Shown here: positions 17,343 through 24,876 of the stretch, piece by piece
Position numbering within the stretch: position 1 is the stretch's first letter
Layout of the letters: each line of letters starts with the position of its first letter
Origin: Hwanghaeella sp.
GTDB taxonomy: Bacteria > Pseudomonadota > Alphaproteobacteria > UBA8366 > Aestuariispiraceae
DNA: 33,303 nucleotides
Assembly (NCBI GenBank): GCA_028282025.1
Contig: JANQIT010000173.1
Span: 1 to 33,303, forward strand
Direction of reading: 5' to 3'
Translations under genes and position numbers: made by a program
Notes under the pieces: model-generated
The model's database searches: none
What the model saw: only the letters and a program-made list of their open reading frames with translations
Told to the model about the DNA's origin: nothing

Positions 17343-17402
17343 CTATAGCAACATGCGTTCGGTTGGAAGCGCCTGAACGCATGGCGTTGCTGTAGTTTTT
17401 TT
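17343..17402 (+). terminator. Terminator-like hairpin with seven-T tail before yggS
   Basis: An inner 9-bp stem (17352-17360 with 17375-17383, CATGCGTTC), a 3-base bulge, and an outer 9-bp stem (17343-17351 with 17387-17395, one G-T pair) enclose a 14-base loop; seven T (17396-17402) follow on the + strand. It has terminator form, yet no gene on the + strand precedes it; the region is the divergent gap between the TPR-sulfotransferase and yggS. It could end an unannotated small RNA, attenuate yggS, or block antisense transcription into yggS. Confidence 0.55.
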
Positions 17403-17473
17403 GAGAGAAGCGCGCATCTTTCCGCGTCCAATCGGACGCGGGAGGGGCTGGTGCAAGGGACCGAAAGTCAGCC

Positions 17474-18148
17474 ATGGGATCCGCCATCGACAATCTGAAC
17501 ACCGTTCGCGACGAAATCGCCGCCGCCGAAACGGATGCCGGACGGGACGCCGGCGCGGTCACTTTGGTGGCGGTCAGCAAGACGTTCGGGGTGGAGCGTA
17601 TCCAACCGGTCGTGGATGCCGGGCAACGTGTCTTCGGGGAAAACAGAGTTCAGGAAGCAGCCGGCAAATGGCCTGAATTGAAACAGGTGACGCCGGATCT
17701 GTCCCTGCATCTGATCGGACCGCTGCAGACCAACAAGGTCAAGCAGGCGGTCGGCCTGTTCGATGTGATTCAAACGGTAGACAGGCCCAAGCTTGCCAAG
17801 TCATTGGCCAACGAAATGGAAAAGACCGGGCTGTGGCCCGACTGTTTCATCCAGGTCAATACCGGGGAAGAGCCGCAGAAGGCGGGCGTCCTGCCGGCGG
17901 ATATCGACGGTTTCGTGGCCGAATGCCGCGATGTGCTTCAGCTTCCGGTCGCGGGGCTTATGTGCATTCCGCCGGTGGACGAGGACCCGTCCCCGCATTT
18001 CGCGCTGCTGGCGAAATTCGCGCAGCGCAACGGACTGGCGGGACTGAGCATGGGGATGAGCGCGGATTTTCAGACCGCCGTCATGCTGGGCGCGACCCAT
18101 GTCCGCGTCGGTTCGGCGATCTTCGGCGCGCGGGACAAACCGCTTTAA
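17474..18148 (+). CDS. yggS: Pyridoxal-phosphate homeostasis protein (YggS/PROSC family)
   Basis: A 224-residue single-domain TIM-barrel PLP-binding protein. It maintains free PLP balance and amino-acid/keto-acid homeostasis and has no known enzymatic reaction. The PLP Schiff-base lysine is K36 in LVAVSKTF; GENRVQEA, HLIGPLQTNKVKQ, IQVNTGEEPQKAG and the closing GLSMGMSADFQTAVMLGATHVRVGSAIFG, which binds the PLP phosphate, are all present. The ribosome binding site before ATG 17474 is weak (GAAAG). Its TAA stop overlaps the convergent stop of the L,D-transpeptidase gene through a shared TTAA. In many alphaproteobacteria yggS lies near leuS; here the porin and the modification pair lie between them. 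Confidence 0.95.
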   Translation: MGSAIDNLNTVRDEIAAAETDAGRDAGAVTLVAVSKTFGVERIQPVVDAGQRVFGENRVQEAAGKWPELKQVTPDLSLHLIGPLQTNKVKQAVGLFDVIQTVDRPKLAKSLANEMEKTGLWPDCFIQVNTGEEPQKAGVLPADIDGFVAECRDVLQLPVAGLMCIPPVDEDPSPHFALLAKFAQRNGLAGLSMGMSADFQTAVMLGATHVRVGSAIFGARDKPL

Positions 18149-18669
18149 GGCGCGGCGCTTTCGGCTGGGCCGACGATCTCGACATCCGAACCGGGTTCCA
18201 GGGTCGCGACCAGCGCCACCAGATCTTCCCGTTTCATAGCCACGCATCCTTCGGTCGGTCCGTAATCCGGTCTGGCGATATGCATGAATATCGCGCTGCC
18301 TTTCCCGGCGGCGACCGGGTCGTCGTTATAGCCAAGGACGACGATCAAGTCATAAAGCGCGTCCTCCCGCCATAGTTCCTCATGACGGCCCCGATAGGGT
18401 AGCTTCACTGGACAATTATAGGCCGGATCGCCCGGATCGTCGCACCAGCCGTCGTCCCGCCCGATCTCCAGAATGGACAGGGCGGTTTGCGGCTGCGGCA
18501 TCCGGTCCCGGCGCAGGTAAAGATGCCGCACAGGCCATATACCGATAGGCGTTGCACCGTCGCCTTCCCGCTTTTCCAAGCTGTAGCCCGACCGCCCGAT
18601 GGCACATCGAACGGTGCGCCCCGACGGCAGAGTAAGACGGTCGCCGGCCACTCTGATGCGGACGGTCAA
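18145..18669 (-). CDS. YkuD-domain L,D-transpeptidase
   Basis: A 174-residue YkuD-fold protein of the short COG3786-like type. The catalytic signature is complete: H130 and nucleophile C142 in FMHIARPDYGPTEGCVAM. The N-terminal part carries the family feature KREGDGATPIGIW (33-45). YkuD enzymes form 3-3 cross-links in peptidoglycan or attach proteins to it. No signal peptide or membrane segment is visible in this frame, which is common for this short subfamily but leaves its route to the periplasm unexplained. The ATG is 6 bases after the stop of the upstream unknown gene, so the two form an operon. The stop codons of this gene and yggS overlap on opposite strands. Confidence 0.88.
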   Translation of the reverse strand: MTVRIRVAGDRLTLPSGRTVRCAIGRSGYSLEKREGDGATPIGIWPVRHLYLRRDRMPQPQTALSILEIGRDDGWCDDPGDPAYNCPVKLPYRGRHEELWREDALYDLIVVLGYNDDPVAAGKGSAIFMHIARPDYGPTEGCVAMKREDLVALVATLEPGSDVEIVGPAESAAP

Positions 18670-18675
18670 GACGGA

Positions 18676-19884
18676 TCAGCCCTCCCGCTGCATGGCTTCG
18701 TAGCGTTTCAGCGCCGACAGCATGGCGGCCGGCACATCTTCCGCCACGGGCGGCCGGATTGCATCCGAAGAGGCGCTTTGCCCCGTGAAGGCTGGTTGGC
18801 CCTGAGTCAGGGACTGTTCAGGAAATGAAGCCCGGGACGGCTGACGCAGGCCCAATTGCTCCAGGGCGACGTCGAACGGGTCGGGCCTGGCGGGTGGGGC
18901 TTCACGCGGCGGCGGCGTCGCCGATACGCCGATAAACGAATTGGCGGCGGGTGCATCGCCATCGATGTTCAGCGGCATCGGGCCCCCTGTGAAGGCGGGT
19001 AGCTGTGATGCCGGGCCTTCCTGCGCATGGCCGCCCGGATTTGGCAACGGCGGCTGACCGCCGGCGGCCAGGCTGCGGACGGGGTCGGTGTCCGATTGGG
19101 CAAGCTGGGCCAGGTGCCGCGCCATCTGATCGCTGATCCGCGCCACGCCTCCGAAATCGCCCTGCCGGCGGGCCGGGCCTTGCGCGGCGGCAAGGTCCGT
19201 TGCGACCACCTGGTCGATGGAGCCGGACGTGGCGGCGTTATTGGCCGGCGCGCGCGCCGGCGCGGCAATTGCGCCGGCGGCTGGGGCCGCTGCCGGGCCT
19301 TGGCTTTGGCCCTGGGCGGCGAAACGCTCCAAGACCGCAGCCTGACGGGGGTCGAGCGCCAGGACAGAGGCCCCGCCGCCTGCGTCGGCGGCGATGCCGG
19401 GCGTCGGGCCGGCGGCCTGCTGAACGGGCGCATCCAGCGCTTCCTCGGCGGTGGGGGCGTCGGCACCGCCCAGTCCAAGATAGGCAAGCGCGTGTCCGGT
19501 CACATCGTCGCCGGTATGTTCCTCTATCGCGTTGTTCAAGGCGGCGGAGGCCAGACCGAGAGGCCCGCCATAAAGGACGCCGCCCACTAGTTTCGCTCCC
19601 GGATCGATCTGATCGTCGGTCAGCGACCTGTATACGGCCCCGACAACCGGCAAATGCTGAAGCGGGTTCACCACGTCCAGGAAGTCGCCGAAGGTCAGGC
19701 CGTCGTCACCGAACATGTATTCGTCGCCGACGGCGACTTCCGGTGCGCGCTTATCCTCGTGAACCGTGGCGGCGCTGCCGCCTTCGTTCGGCGTTTTGGC
19801 GTCCCGCACCCGCGCCTTCGCGGGATCCGGGGTCATCAGCGACCAGGGCGCGAAGCCCGTGTCGACGCGTTCGAGCGATGTCAT
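18676..19884 (-). CDS. Uncharacterised alphaproteobacterial protein with conserved N-terminal core and disordered tail
   Basis: The product is 402 residues and not recognised functionally. Residues about 57-140 form a conserved-looking core (YMFGDDGLTFGDFLDVVNPL, then LPVVGAVYRSLTDDQIDPGAKLVGGVLYGGPLG and a helix ending AYLGLGG) with a glycine-rich hydrophobic stretch that could insert in or lie on a membrane. From about 145 to 380 it is Ala/Pro/Gly/Gln-rich and probably disordered. The last 20 residues (PAAMLSALKRYEAMQREG) look like a short helix that could be a docking motif. The start at 19884 is supported by GAGGAGA 6-7 bases upstream. It is divergent from the cenR-like gene and 6 bases from the L,D-transpeptidase. 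An envelope function is an inference from neighbours only. Confidence 0.75.
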   Translation of the reverse strand: MTSLERVDTGFAPWSLMTPDPAKARVRDAKTPNEGGSAATVHEDKRAPEVAVGDEYMFGDDGLTFGDFLDVVNPLQHLPVVGAVYRSLTDDQIDPGAKLVGGVLYGGPLGLASAALNNAIEEHTGDDVTGHALAYLGLGGADAPTAEEALDAPVQQAAGPTPGIAADAGGGASVLALDPRQAAVLERFAAQGQSQGPAAAPAAGAIAAPARAPANNAATSGSIDQVVATDLAAAQGPARRQGDFGGVARISDQMARHLAQLAQSDTDPVRSLAAGGQPPLPNPGGHAQEGPASQLPAFTGGPMPLNIDGDAPAANSFIGVSATPPPREAPPARPDPFDVALEQLGLRQPSRASFPEQSLTQGQPAFTGQSASSDAIRPPVAEDVPAAMLSALKRYEAMQREG

Positions 19885-20009
19885 CCCAATTCTCCTCTCG
19901 ACGGTTGGAGAAGCAGGAATGATGCCAGACTCGCAGAGCGTGTTCCTGGCCGTTCCGGCGGCCGGTTTCACACCATTTGTTGAAATCCCCGTGTACAAGG
20001 TTCAAGTCG

Positions 20010-20037
20010 TTGCGAATATCCCCAAATCTACTATAGA
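20010..20037 (+). promoter_or_regulatory. Candidate sigma-70 promoter of the cenR-like gene
   Basis: TTGCGA (20010-20015) and TATAGA (20032-20037) are separated by 16 bases, which would start transcription near 20044 and give a leader of about 58 bases before the ATG at 20102. The -10 match is good and the -35 match fair. Predicted by eye only. Confidence 0.4.
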
Positions 20038-20101
20038 AGAATGGCAAGAGAGGGCGGTTTACCCCCGCCCAACGGTTAAAAATGGCCGGAAAGGACGCTT
20101 G

Positions 20102-20788
20102 ATGGTCGGCAAGAAAATCCTGCTCGTGGACGATGACGAAGAACTTCGGGTGTCTTTGTCGGAACAGTTGCAGCTTCACGAGGAGTTTCAGACGGTTGGC
20201 GTGGGAACGGCCACCGATGCGTTGGAGGCCACGAAGGGCGAGCATTACGACGCGATACTGCTCGATGTCGGCCTGCCGGACATGGACGGGCGCGAAGGGT
20301 GCCGGCTGTTGCGGCGCAGCGGCGTGAAATGCCCGATCATCATGCTGACCGCGCACGACACGGACTCGGACACGATCCTGGGGCTGGACGCGGGCGCGAA
20401 CGACTATGTGACCAAACCGTTCCGGTTGAACGTTCTGCTGGCGCGTCTGCGGGCGCAGTTGCGGCAGCATGAACAAAGCGAGGACGCCGTCTTCACGATC
20501 GGCCCGTACACGTTCAAGCCGTCGGCCAAACTGCTGCTGGACGAGGAAAGCAACTCCAAGGTCCGTCTGACGGAAAAGGAGACCGCGATCCTGAAATACC
20601 TGTACCGCGCCGGCGACAAGGTGATCGCCCGCGACACGCTGCTGGGCGAGGTTTGGGGATATAATGCGGGCGTGACCACGCACACGCTGGAAACGCATGT
20701 CTACCGGCTGCGTCAAAAGATCGAACGCGATCCGTCGAATGCCGAATTGCTGGTGACAGAGCCGGGCGGCTATCGTCTCGTCCCGTAA
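20102..20788 (+). CDS. cenR: OmpR-family response regulator, CenR-like
   Basis: The 228-residue transcription factor has a receiver domain (acidic pocket D10-D12, phospho-acceptor D55 in LLDVGLPDMDG, T83, K105 in VTKPF) and a C-terminal OmpR/PhoB winged helix (about 130-228; TEKETAILKYLYRA, the recognition helix region TTHTLETHVYRLRQKIE, closing GGYRLVP). The segments LGLDAGANDYVTKPF, LRQHEQSEDAVFTIGPYTFKP and EVWGYNAGVTTHTLETH resemble Caulobacter CenR, an essential regulator of envelope integrity paired with kinase CenK; from memory, cenR is also near parAB there. No histidine kinase is encoded here. AAAGGA lies 6 bases before ATG 20102. The paralog assignment within the OmpR family is less sure than the family. 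Confidence 0.85.
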   Translation: MVGKKILLVDDDEELRVSLSEQLQLHEEFQTVGVGTATDALEATKGEHYDAILLDVGLPDMDGREGCRLLRRSGVKCPIIMLTAHDTDSDTILGLDAGANDYVTKPFRLNVLLARLRAQLRQHEQSEDAVFTIGPYTFKPSAKLLLDEESNSKVRLTEKETAILKYLYRAGDKVIARDTLLGEVWGYNAGVTTHTLETHVYRLRQKIERDPSNAELLVTEPGGYRLVP

Positions 20789-20831
20789 CGATAACGGAAT
20801 GCCGGTGGAGGGATAGTCCGGCGTTCAGCGG

Positions 20832-20863
20832 GTTTGGCGCGGCCCCGCCGGGACGCGCCGAAC
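20832..20863. other. Strong hairpin between cenR-like gene and MBL hydrolase gene
   Basis: Arms GTTTGGCGCG (20832-20841) and CGCGCCGAAC (20854-20863) form a 10-bp stem with one G-T pair and a 12-base GC-rich loop. It is 25 bases before the GTG start of the next gene. No T-run follows, so it is more likely an mRNA-processing or stabilising element or a weak attenuator than a terminator. Confidence 0.5.
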
Positions 20864-20887
20864 AGGCAAATAAGTGGAAGGACGCCG

Positions 20888-21727
20888 GTGGCCGACAGCA
20901 GCCAGTTTTCCGTCACGTTCTGGGGTACGCGGGGCAGCATCGCCTGCGCAGGTCCGCAAACCGTGAAGTACGGCGGCAATACATCCTGCCTGGAGGTGAT
21001 GTGCGGATCGAAGCGGTTGGTCTTCGACGCCGGTTCCGGCCTGCCGATGCTGGGCCGCAAGATCCTTGAGACGGAGGGACCCAGGCATACCCAGGTATTC
21101 CTGACCCACACTCACCTCGACCACATTATCGGCATGCCGTTTTTCGCCCTGTTTCACATTCCGGGGCTGAACATTCCGGTCCATGCCGGACACCTCAAGC
21201 CCATTGGCATGAGCCTGCACGATGTCCTGTCCGACATGATGCGGGCGCCGCTGTTTCCTGTTCCGCCGGAGATTTTCGGCGCCAATGTGTCCTTCGTCGA
21301 TTTCGAGGCCGGCGAAACGCTGAATCCGCTGCCCGATATCGAGCTTCAGACCGCGCCGCTCAATCATCCGAATGGCGCCTGCGGATACCGGGTCAATTTC
21401 GACGGCCGTTCCATCGCCTATATCACCGACACGGAACATTATCCCGACCGGATCGACGAACGCGTCGCGGCCCTGGTGGCGGACGCCGATATCCTGATCT
21501 ATGACGCGACCTATACGGACGAGGAGTACGAGCGCTTCGTCGGCTTCGGTCATTCCACCTGGCAGGAGGCCGTGAAACTGTCGGATGCGGCGGGCGTCAA
21601 GCAATTGGTTCTGTTCCATCACGACCCCAGCCATACGGACGATATGATGGACGCCATCGCCGCCGACGCGGAAGCCGCCCGCCCCGGCACCATCGTCGCC
21701 CGCGAAGGAATGACGTTATCGCCGTGA
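20888..21727 (+). CDS. MBL-fold metallo-hydrolase
   Basis: A 279-residue metallo-beta-lactamase-fold hydrolase. The metal ligands are HTHLDH (74-79), H160 in LNHPNGACGY, D181 in YITDTEH and H244/H245 in LFHHDPSHTD. The N-terminus FWGTRGSIACAGP with YGGNTSC is shared with cAMP/cGMP-phosphodiesterase-like and RNase Z-like members, so a phosphodiesterase activity is plausible but the substrate is unknown. GTG 20888 was chosen because GGAAGGA lies 5-6 bases upstream and the fold begins right after; an in-frame TTG at 20834 falls in a strong hairpin. Its stop overlaps the methyltransferase GTG start by 4 bases. It follows the response regulator by 99 bases and may share its transcript. Confidence 0.85.
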   Translation: MADSSQFSVTFWGTRGSIACAGPQTVKYGGNTSCLEVMCGSKRLVFDAGSGLPMLGRKILETEGPRHTQVFLTHTHLDHIIGMPFFALFHIPGLNIPVHAGHLKPIGMSLHDVLSDMMRAPLFPVPPEIFGANVSFVDFEAGETLNPLPDIELQTAPLNHPNGACGYRVNFDGRSIAYITDTEHYPDRIDERVAALVADADILIYDATYTDEEYERFVGFGHSTWQEAVKLSDAAGVKQLVLFHHDPSHTDDMMDAIAADAEAARPGTIVAREGMTLSP

Positions 21728-22599
21728 CGGCCGCAGGGGGGGAGTGGCGCGGCGCGATGCGGCGGCTTTCGCTGGGGCTTTCCACTTTGCTGGGCCTGCG
21801 GCGGCGCGGCTTCTTCATACCCTATCGCTATGCAGACACGGTGCCGCAGACGCCGGCGGCCCAAATCGCCTATCCCGCCCTTAAAGAACGGTTCGACGCG
21901 GCAGCCAGCGGATTCGAAGAGTTGCTGGCGGCGATGGAGTCGCTGGGTCCGGCGCTACAGGCAATCGGCCGGGACAGGACCTGTAAGGCGCGCTGGGACC
22001 AGGACTGGTTTCCGCGCCTGGACGCGGCGGCGGCCTATACGCTGACCCGCCTGCGCAAACCCGCCCGGATCGTCGAGATCGGGTCCGGCCACTCCACCCG
22101 CTTCTTCGCCCGCGCCGTCGTGGATGAAGGGCTCGACACGGCGGTAACCGCTATTGATCCGGCACCGCGCGCCGACATCACGGCGCTGCCCCGGGTCTCC
22201 GTGATCCGAGAGGTGGTGCAGAAGGCCGATCGCCGGGCGTTCGCGGCATTGCGGCCGGGCGATATCCTGTCCGTCGATTCAAGCCATATCCTGATGCCGG
22301 GGACCGATGTAGATCTTGTCCTGAACGAGATCCTACCCGGCCTGCCGGCGGGCGTCCTTATCCATTTCCACGATATCTTCCTGCCCTGGCCCTATCCCGC
22401 GGCCTGGGCATGGCGCGAATATAACGAGCAGCAAGGCGTGGCGGCGCTGCTGGCCGGGTCGGATGACTGGCGGGTGCTCTGGTCCAGCGCCTATGCCGCG
22501 CGGTTGCTCTTGAAGCCGGGCCGGTTTTCCACCCTGGACGCGCTGCCGCTGACGCCGGGCGCGCCGGAAAGCAGCCTTTGGCTGATCAAGGAAGGCTGA
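21724..22599 (+). CDS. Class I SAM-dependent methyltransferase (Methyltransf_24-like)
   Basis: A 291-residue Rossmann-fold methyltransferase. The SAM motif is VEIGSGHSTRF (117-127), the second-strand acidic residue is in TAIDP (142-146), and DILSVDSSHILMPGTDVDLVLNEILPGL with IHFHDIFLPWPYP follows; histidines and aspartates in these segments resemble metal-assisted O-methyltransferases and the Mtase_24 group often found in polysaccharide or rhamnose-methylation loci. The GTG at 21724 overlaps the MBL stop (GTGA); ATG 21757 behind GGGGAG is an equally plausible start. The N-terminal basic hydrophobic stretch (MRRLSLGLSTLLGLRRRGFF) could bind membrane. The acceptor is unknown. It ends 21 bases before the convergent ABC operon. 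Confidence 0.8.
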   Translation: MTAAGGEWRGAMRRLSLGLSTLLGLRRRGFFIPYRYADTVPQTPAAQIAYPALKERFDAAASGFEELLAAMESLGPALQAIGRDRTCKARWDQDWFPRLDAAAAYTLTRLRKPARIVEIGSGHSTRFFARAVVDEGLDTAVTAIDPAPRADITALPRVSVIREVVQKADRRAFAALRPGDILSVDSSHILMPGTDVDLVLNEILPGLPAGVLIHFHDIFLPWPYPAAWAWREYNEQQGVAALLAGSDDWRVLWSSAYAARLLLKPGRFSTLDALPLTPGAPESSLWLIKEG

Positions 22600-22620
22600 C
22601 GGGTTTCTCCGGCGTCTGTC

Positions 22621-23808
22621 CTATTTGTAGGGGTCCGCCGCGTCGCGCAGGCCGTCGCCGAGGAACTGGAAGGCCAGCACGACCATGATCACCGGCACCG
22701 CCGGCCACAGCAGCCATGGATAGAGCGCCACCGCGTTGAAATTCTGCGCTTCGTTCAGCAGCACGCCCCAACTGGTGATCGGCGGACGAAGTCCGAGGCC
22801 CAGGAAGCTCAGTGCGGTTTCACCCAGAATCATGCTGGGGATCGCCAGCGTGGCCGACGCGATCAAGTGGCTCATGAAGCTCGGCATCAGATGCTTGCCG
22901 ATGATCCGGCTGGGCTTGGCCCCCATCAACTGGGCCGCAACGGCGAAATCCTCTTCCCGCAGCGCCAGCAGTTTCGAGCGCACCGCACGCGCCAGACCCG
23001 GCCAATCCAGCAGCCCCAGGATGACGGTGATCCCCATGAAGACCAGGATCGGCGACCAGGTCACCGGCATGGCGGCGGACAAGGCCATCCACAAGGGCAG
23101 GGCGGGGAAGGAGCGGATCACCTCGATGATGCGCTGGACGATGGAGTCGATCCAGCCGCCGTAATAGCCGGCGACCCCGCCGATCACCATGCCCAGCACG
23201 AAGCTGATGGTGATGCCGATCAGCCCGACGGTCAGTGAAATGCGCGCGCCCTGAATGATCCGGGACTGGATATCTCGGCCCAGCCTGTCGGTGCCCAGGA
23301 AGAAGAAATGGCCGCCTTCCGCCGGACACACGACGTGGAAGCTGGTCTCCCACAGGCCCCAGAATTTGTATTCCGCACCGTCATAATCGTTGGAGGTGCA
23401 GAAGAACCGGATCGGCATCGGCGCGGTCTTGTCTTCGCTATAGACCCAGCGCAGATTCTCCAGATCCAGCTCCACATCGTACTTATAGACGAAGGGGCCG
23501 AGAAACTCGCCTTCATGAAAGAAGTTCAGTTCCTGCGGCGGCGCATAGAGGAAATCCGTGTGCCGGTGGGAGAAACTGTAGGGCGCCAGAACCTCGGACA
23601 CCGTGATCGACAGATAGACCAGCACCAGATAGATGCCGCTGATCAGCGCCAGCTTGTGGCGCTTGAACTTCATCCACATCAGCCGCCATTGGGAGGCGAG
23701 ATAGTATTTCTCCTGCTCCGGCGTCAGCGTGACGGCCTGATGCGGGTCGAACTTGCCCTTGTTGACGAAATGCCGGAGTTCCTGATCGCCGTTGGCCAGA
23801 TCGGTCAT
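22621..23808 (-). CDS. Peptide/opine-type ABC transporter permease (DppC/OppC/YejE family)
   Basis: The 395-residue inner-membrane permease has a first transmembrane helix near residues 53-76 (LALISGIYLVLVYLSITVSEVLA), then a long periplasmic insertion of about 90-100 residues up to the GTDRLGRDIQSRIIQGARISL motif that opens the DPP_C core. Further helices follow, and the ATPase-contacting EAA loop is EEDFAVAAQLMGAKPSRIIGKHLMP. The C-terminus GDGLRDAADPYK is characteristic. The insertion makes it longer than a typical DppC (about 300 residues) and is shared with YejE-like permeases. GGGGAG 8 bases before ATG supports the start. Last gene of the importer operon. Confidence 0.92.
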   Translation of the reverse strand: MTDLANGDQELRHFVNKGKFDPHQAVTLTPEQEKYYLASQWRLMWMKFKRHKLALISGIYLVLVYLSITVSEVLAPYSFSHRHTDFLYAPPQELNFFHEGEFLGPFVYKYDVELDLENLRWVYSEDKTAPMPIRFFCTSNDYDGAEYKFWGLWETSFHVVCPAEGGHFFFLGTDRLGRDIQSRIIQGARISLTVGLIGITISFVLGMVIGGVAGYYGGWIDSIVQRIIEVIRSFPALPLWMALSAAMPVTWSPILVFMGITVILGLLDWPGLARAVRSKLLALREEDFAVAAQLMGAKPSRIIGKHLMPSFMSHLIASATLAIPSMILGETALSFLGLGLRPPITSWGVLLNEAQNFNAVALYPWLLWPAVPVIMVVLAFQFLGDGLRDAADPYK

Positions 23809-23830
23809 GGTCTATGCTCCCCGTTCCAGC

Positions 23831-24829
23831 CTATTTCGCCAAATCCGCGCCAAGGCGTATTCGTGGGTCGAGCGCCGCCAGCGCTAAATCCGAGACCAAT
23901 GTCCCGATCACGGTCAGCATCGCCAGGAACATCAGAAAACTTCCGGCCAGATACATGTCCTGGCTCTGCAGCGACCGCAGCAGCATCGGTCCGGTGGTTT
24001 CCAGACTAAGCACGATAGAGACGATGGCCGACCCGGAGATGATTTCCGGCAGGATATTGCCGATATCGGCGATGAAGGGATTCAGCGCCATGCGCAGCGG
24101 ATATTTCACCAGGGCCTTGCCGCGGGGCACGCCCTTGGCCCGCGCGGTGACCACGTACTGTTTGTGCAGTTCGTCCAGCAGGTTGGCGCGCAGCCGCCGG
24201 ATCATGCCCGCCGTGCCTGATGTGCCGATCACGATCACCGGCACCCAGAGATGTTCCAGGATGTTCACGAACTTGTCCCAGGACATCGGCTGATCCTTGA
24301 ACTGATCGTCCATCAGCCCGCCGATGGCGGTTCCGAAATACTGGTTCGCCAGATACATCAGCACCAAGGCCAGCAGGAAGTTCGGCGTGGCCAGCCCGAT
24401 GAAGCCGACGAAGGTCAGCGCATAGTCGCCGGGGCTGTACTGCCGGACCGCGGAATAGACGCCGATGGGGAAGGACACCACGTAAACGAAAACGATTGTC
24501 GCCATCGAAACGACGATGGTCAGAAAGGCCCGGTCCCCCACCACATCGGCGACCGGTTGCTCATGTTCGAAGGAATAGCCCAGGTTCCCTTGCAGAAGAC
24601 CGCCCAGCCAGACGAAATACTGCTTTACCAGCGGTTCGCCGAAACCGAATTCCTGCCGGTAGAATTCCAGCCGTTCCTCGCTGATCTCCTCGCCCTGCGC
24701 CTGCAGTTCGGTGACAAGCGTGGTCAGATAGTCGCCCGGTGGAAGCTGGATGATGATAAAGACGAAGATGCTGATGACCAGCAACGTGGGAATCATTACC
24801 AGGATCCGGTGAGCCAAATATCCAAGCAT
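23831..24829 (-). CDS. Peptide/opine-type ABC transporter permease (DppB/OppB/YejB family)
   Basis: A 332-residue permease with an N-terminal helix (LVMIPTLLVISIFVFIIIQLPPGDY), a periplasmic segment (about 35-100), and five more helices. The EAA loop reads YVVTARAKGVPRGKALVKYPLR, the site that docks on the ATPase. The LPPGDY turn and NPFIADIGNILPEIISGSAIVSIVL segment are typical of the DppB group. It lies 47 bases downstream of the binding-protein gene and 22 upstream of the second permease, with which it forms the heterodimeric channel. Confidence 0.93.
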   Translation of the reverse strand: MLGYLAHRILVMIPTLLVISIFVFIIIQLPPGDYLTTLVTELQAQGEEISEERLEFYRQEFGFGEPLVKQYFVWLGGLLQGNLGYSFEHEQPVADVVGDRAFLTIVVSMATIVFVYVVSFPIGVYSAVRQYSPGDYALTFVGFIGLATPNFLLALVLMYLANQYFGTAIGGLMDDQFKDQPMSWDKFVNILEHLWVPVIVIGTSGTAGMIRRLRANLLDELHKQYVVTARAKGVPRGKALVKYPLRMALNPFIADIGNILPEIISGSAIVSIVLSLETTGPMLLRSLQSQDMYLAGSFLMFLAMLTVIGTLVSDLALAALDPRIRLGADLAK

Positions 24830-24876
24830 CGCGTCCTAAATCCCCAAAAATCCTGCTTACCCTAAACCCCGGCCGG

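Noticed and set aside
17242..17580. Upstream extension of the TPR-sulfotransferase frame
   Set aside because: The added sequence is not TPR-like, crosses the hairpin at 17343-17402 and overlaps yggS on the other strand.
19766..20101. N-terminal extension of the response regulator frame
   Set aside because: The upstream part is antisense to the 402-residue protein gene and contains the candidate promoter; the receiver domain starts right after ATG 20102.
20834..20887. TTG 20834 as start of the MBL hydrolase
   Set aside because: It falls inside a strong hairpin without a ribosome binding site, while GTG 20888 has GGAAGGA at proper spacing.
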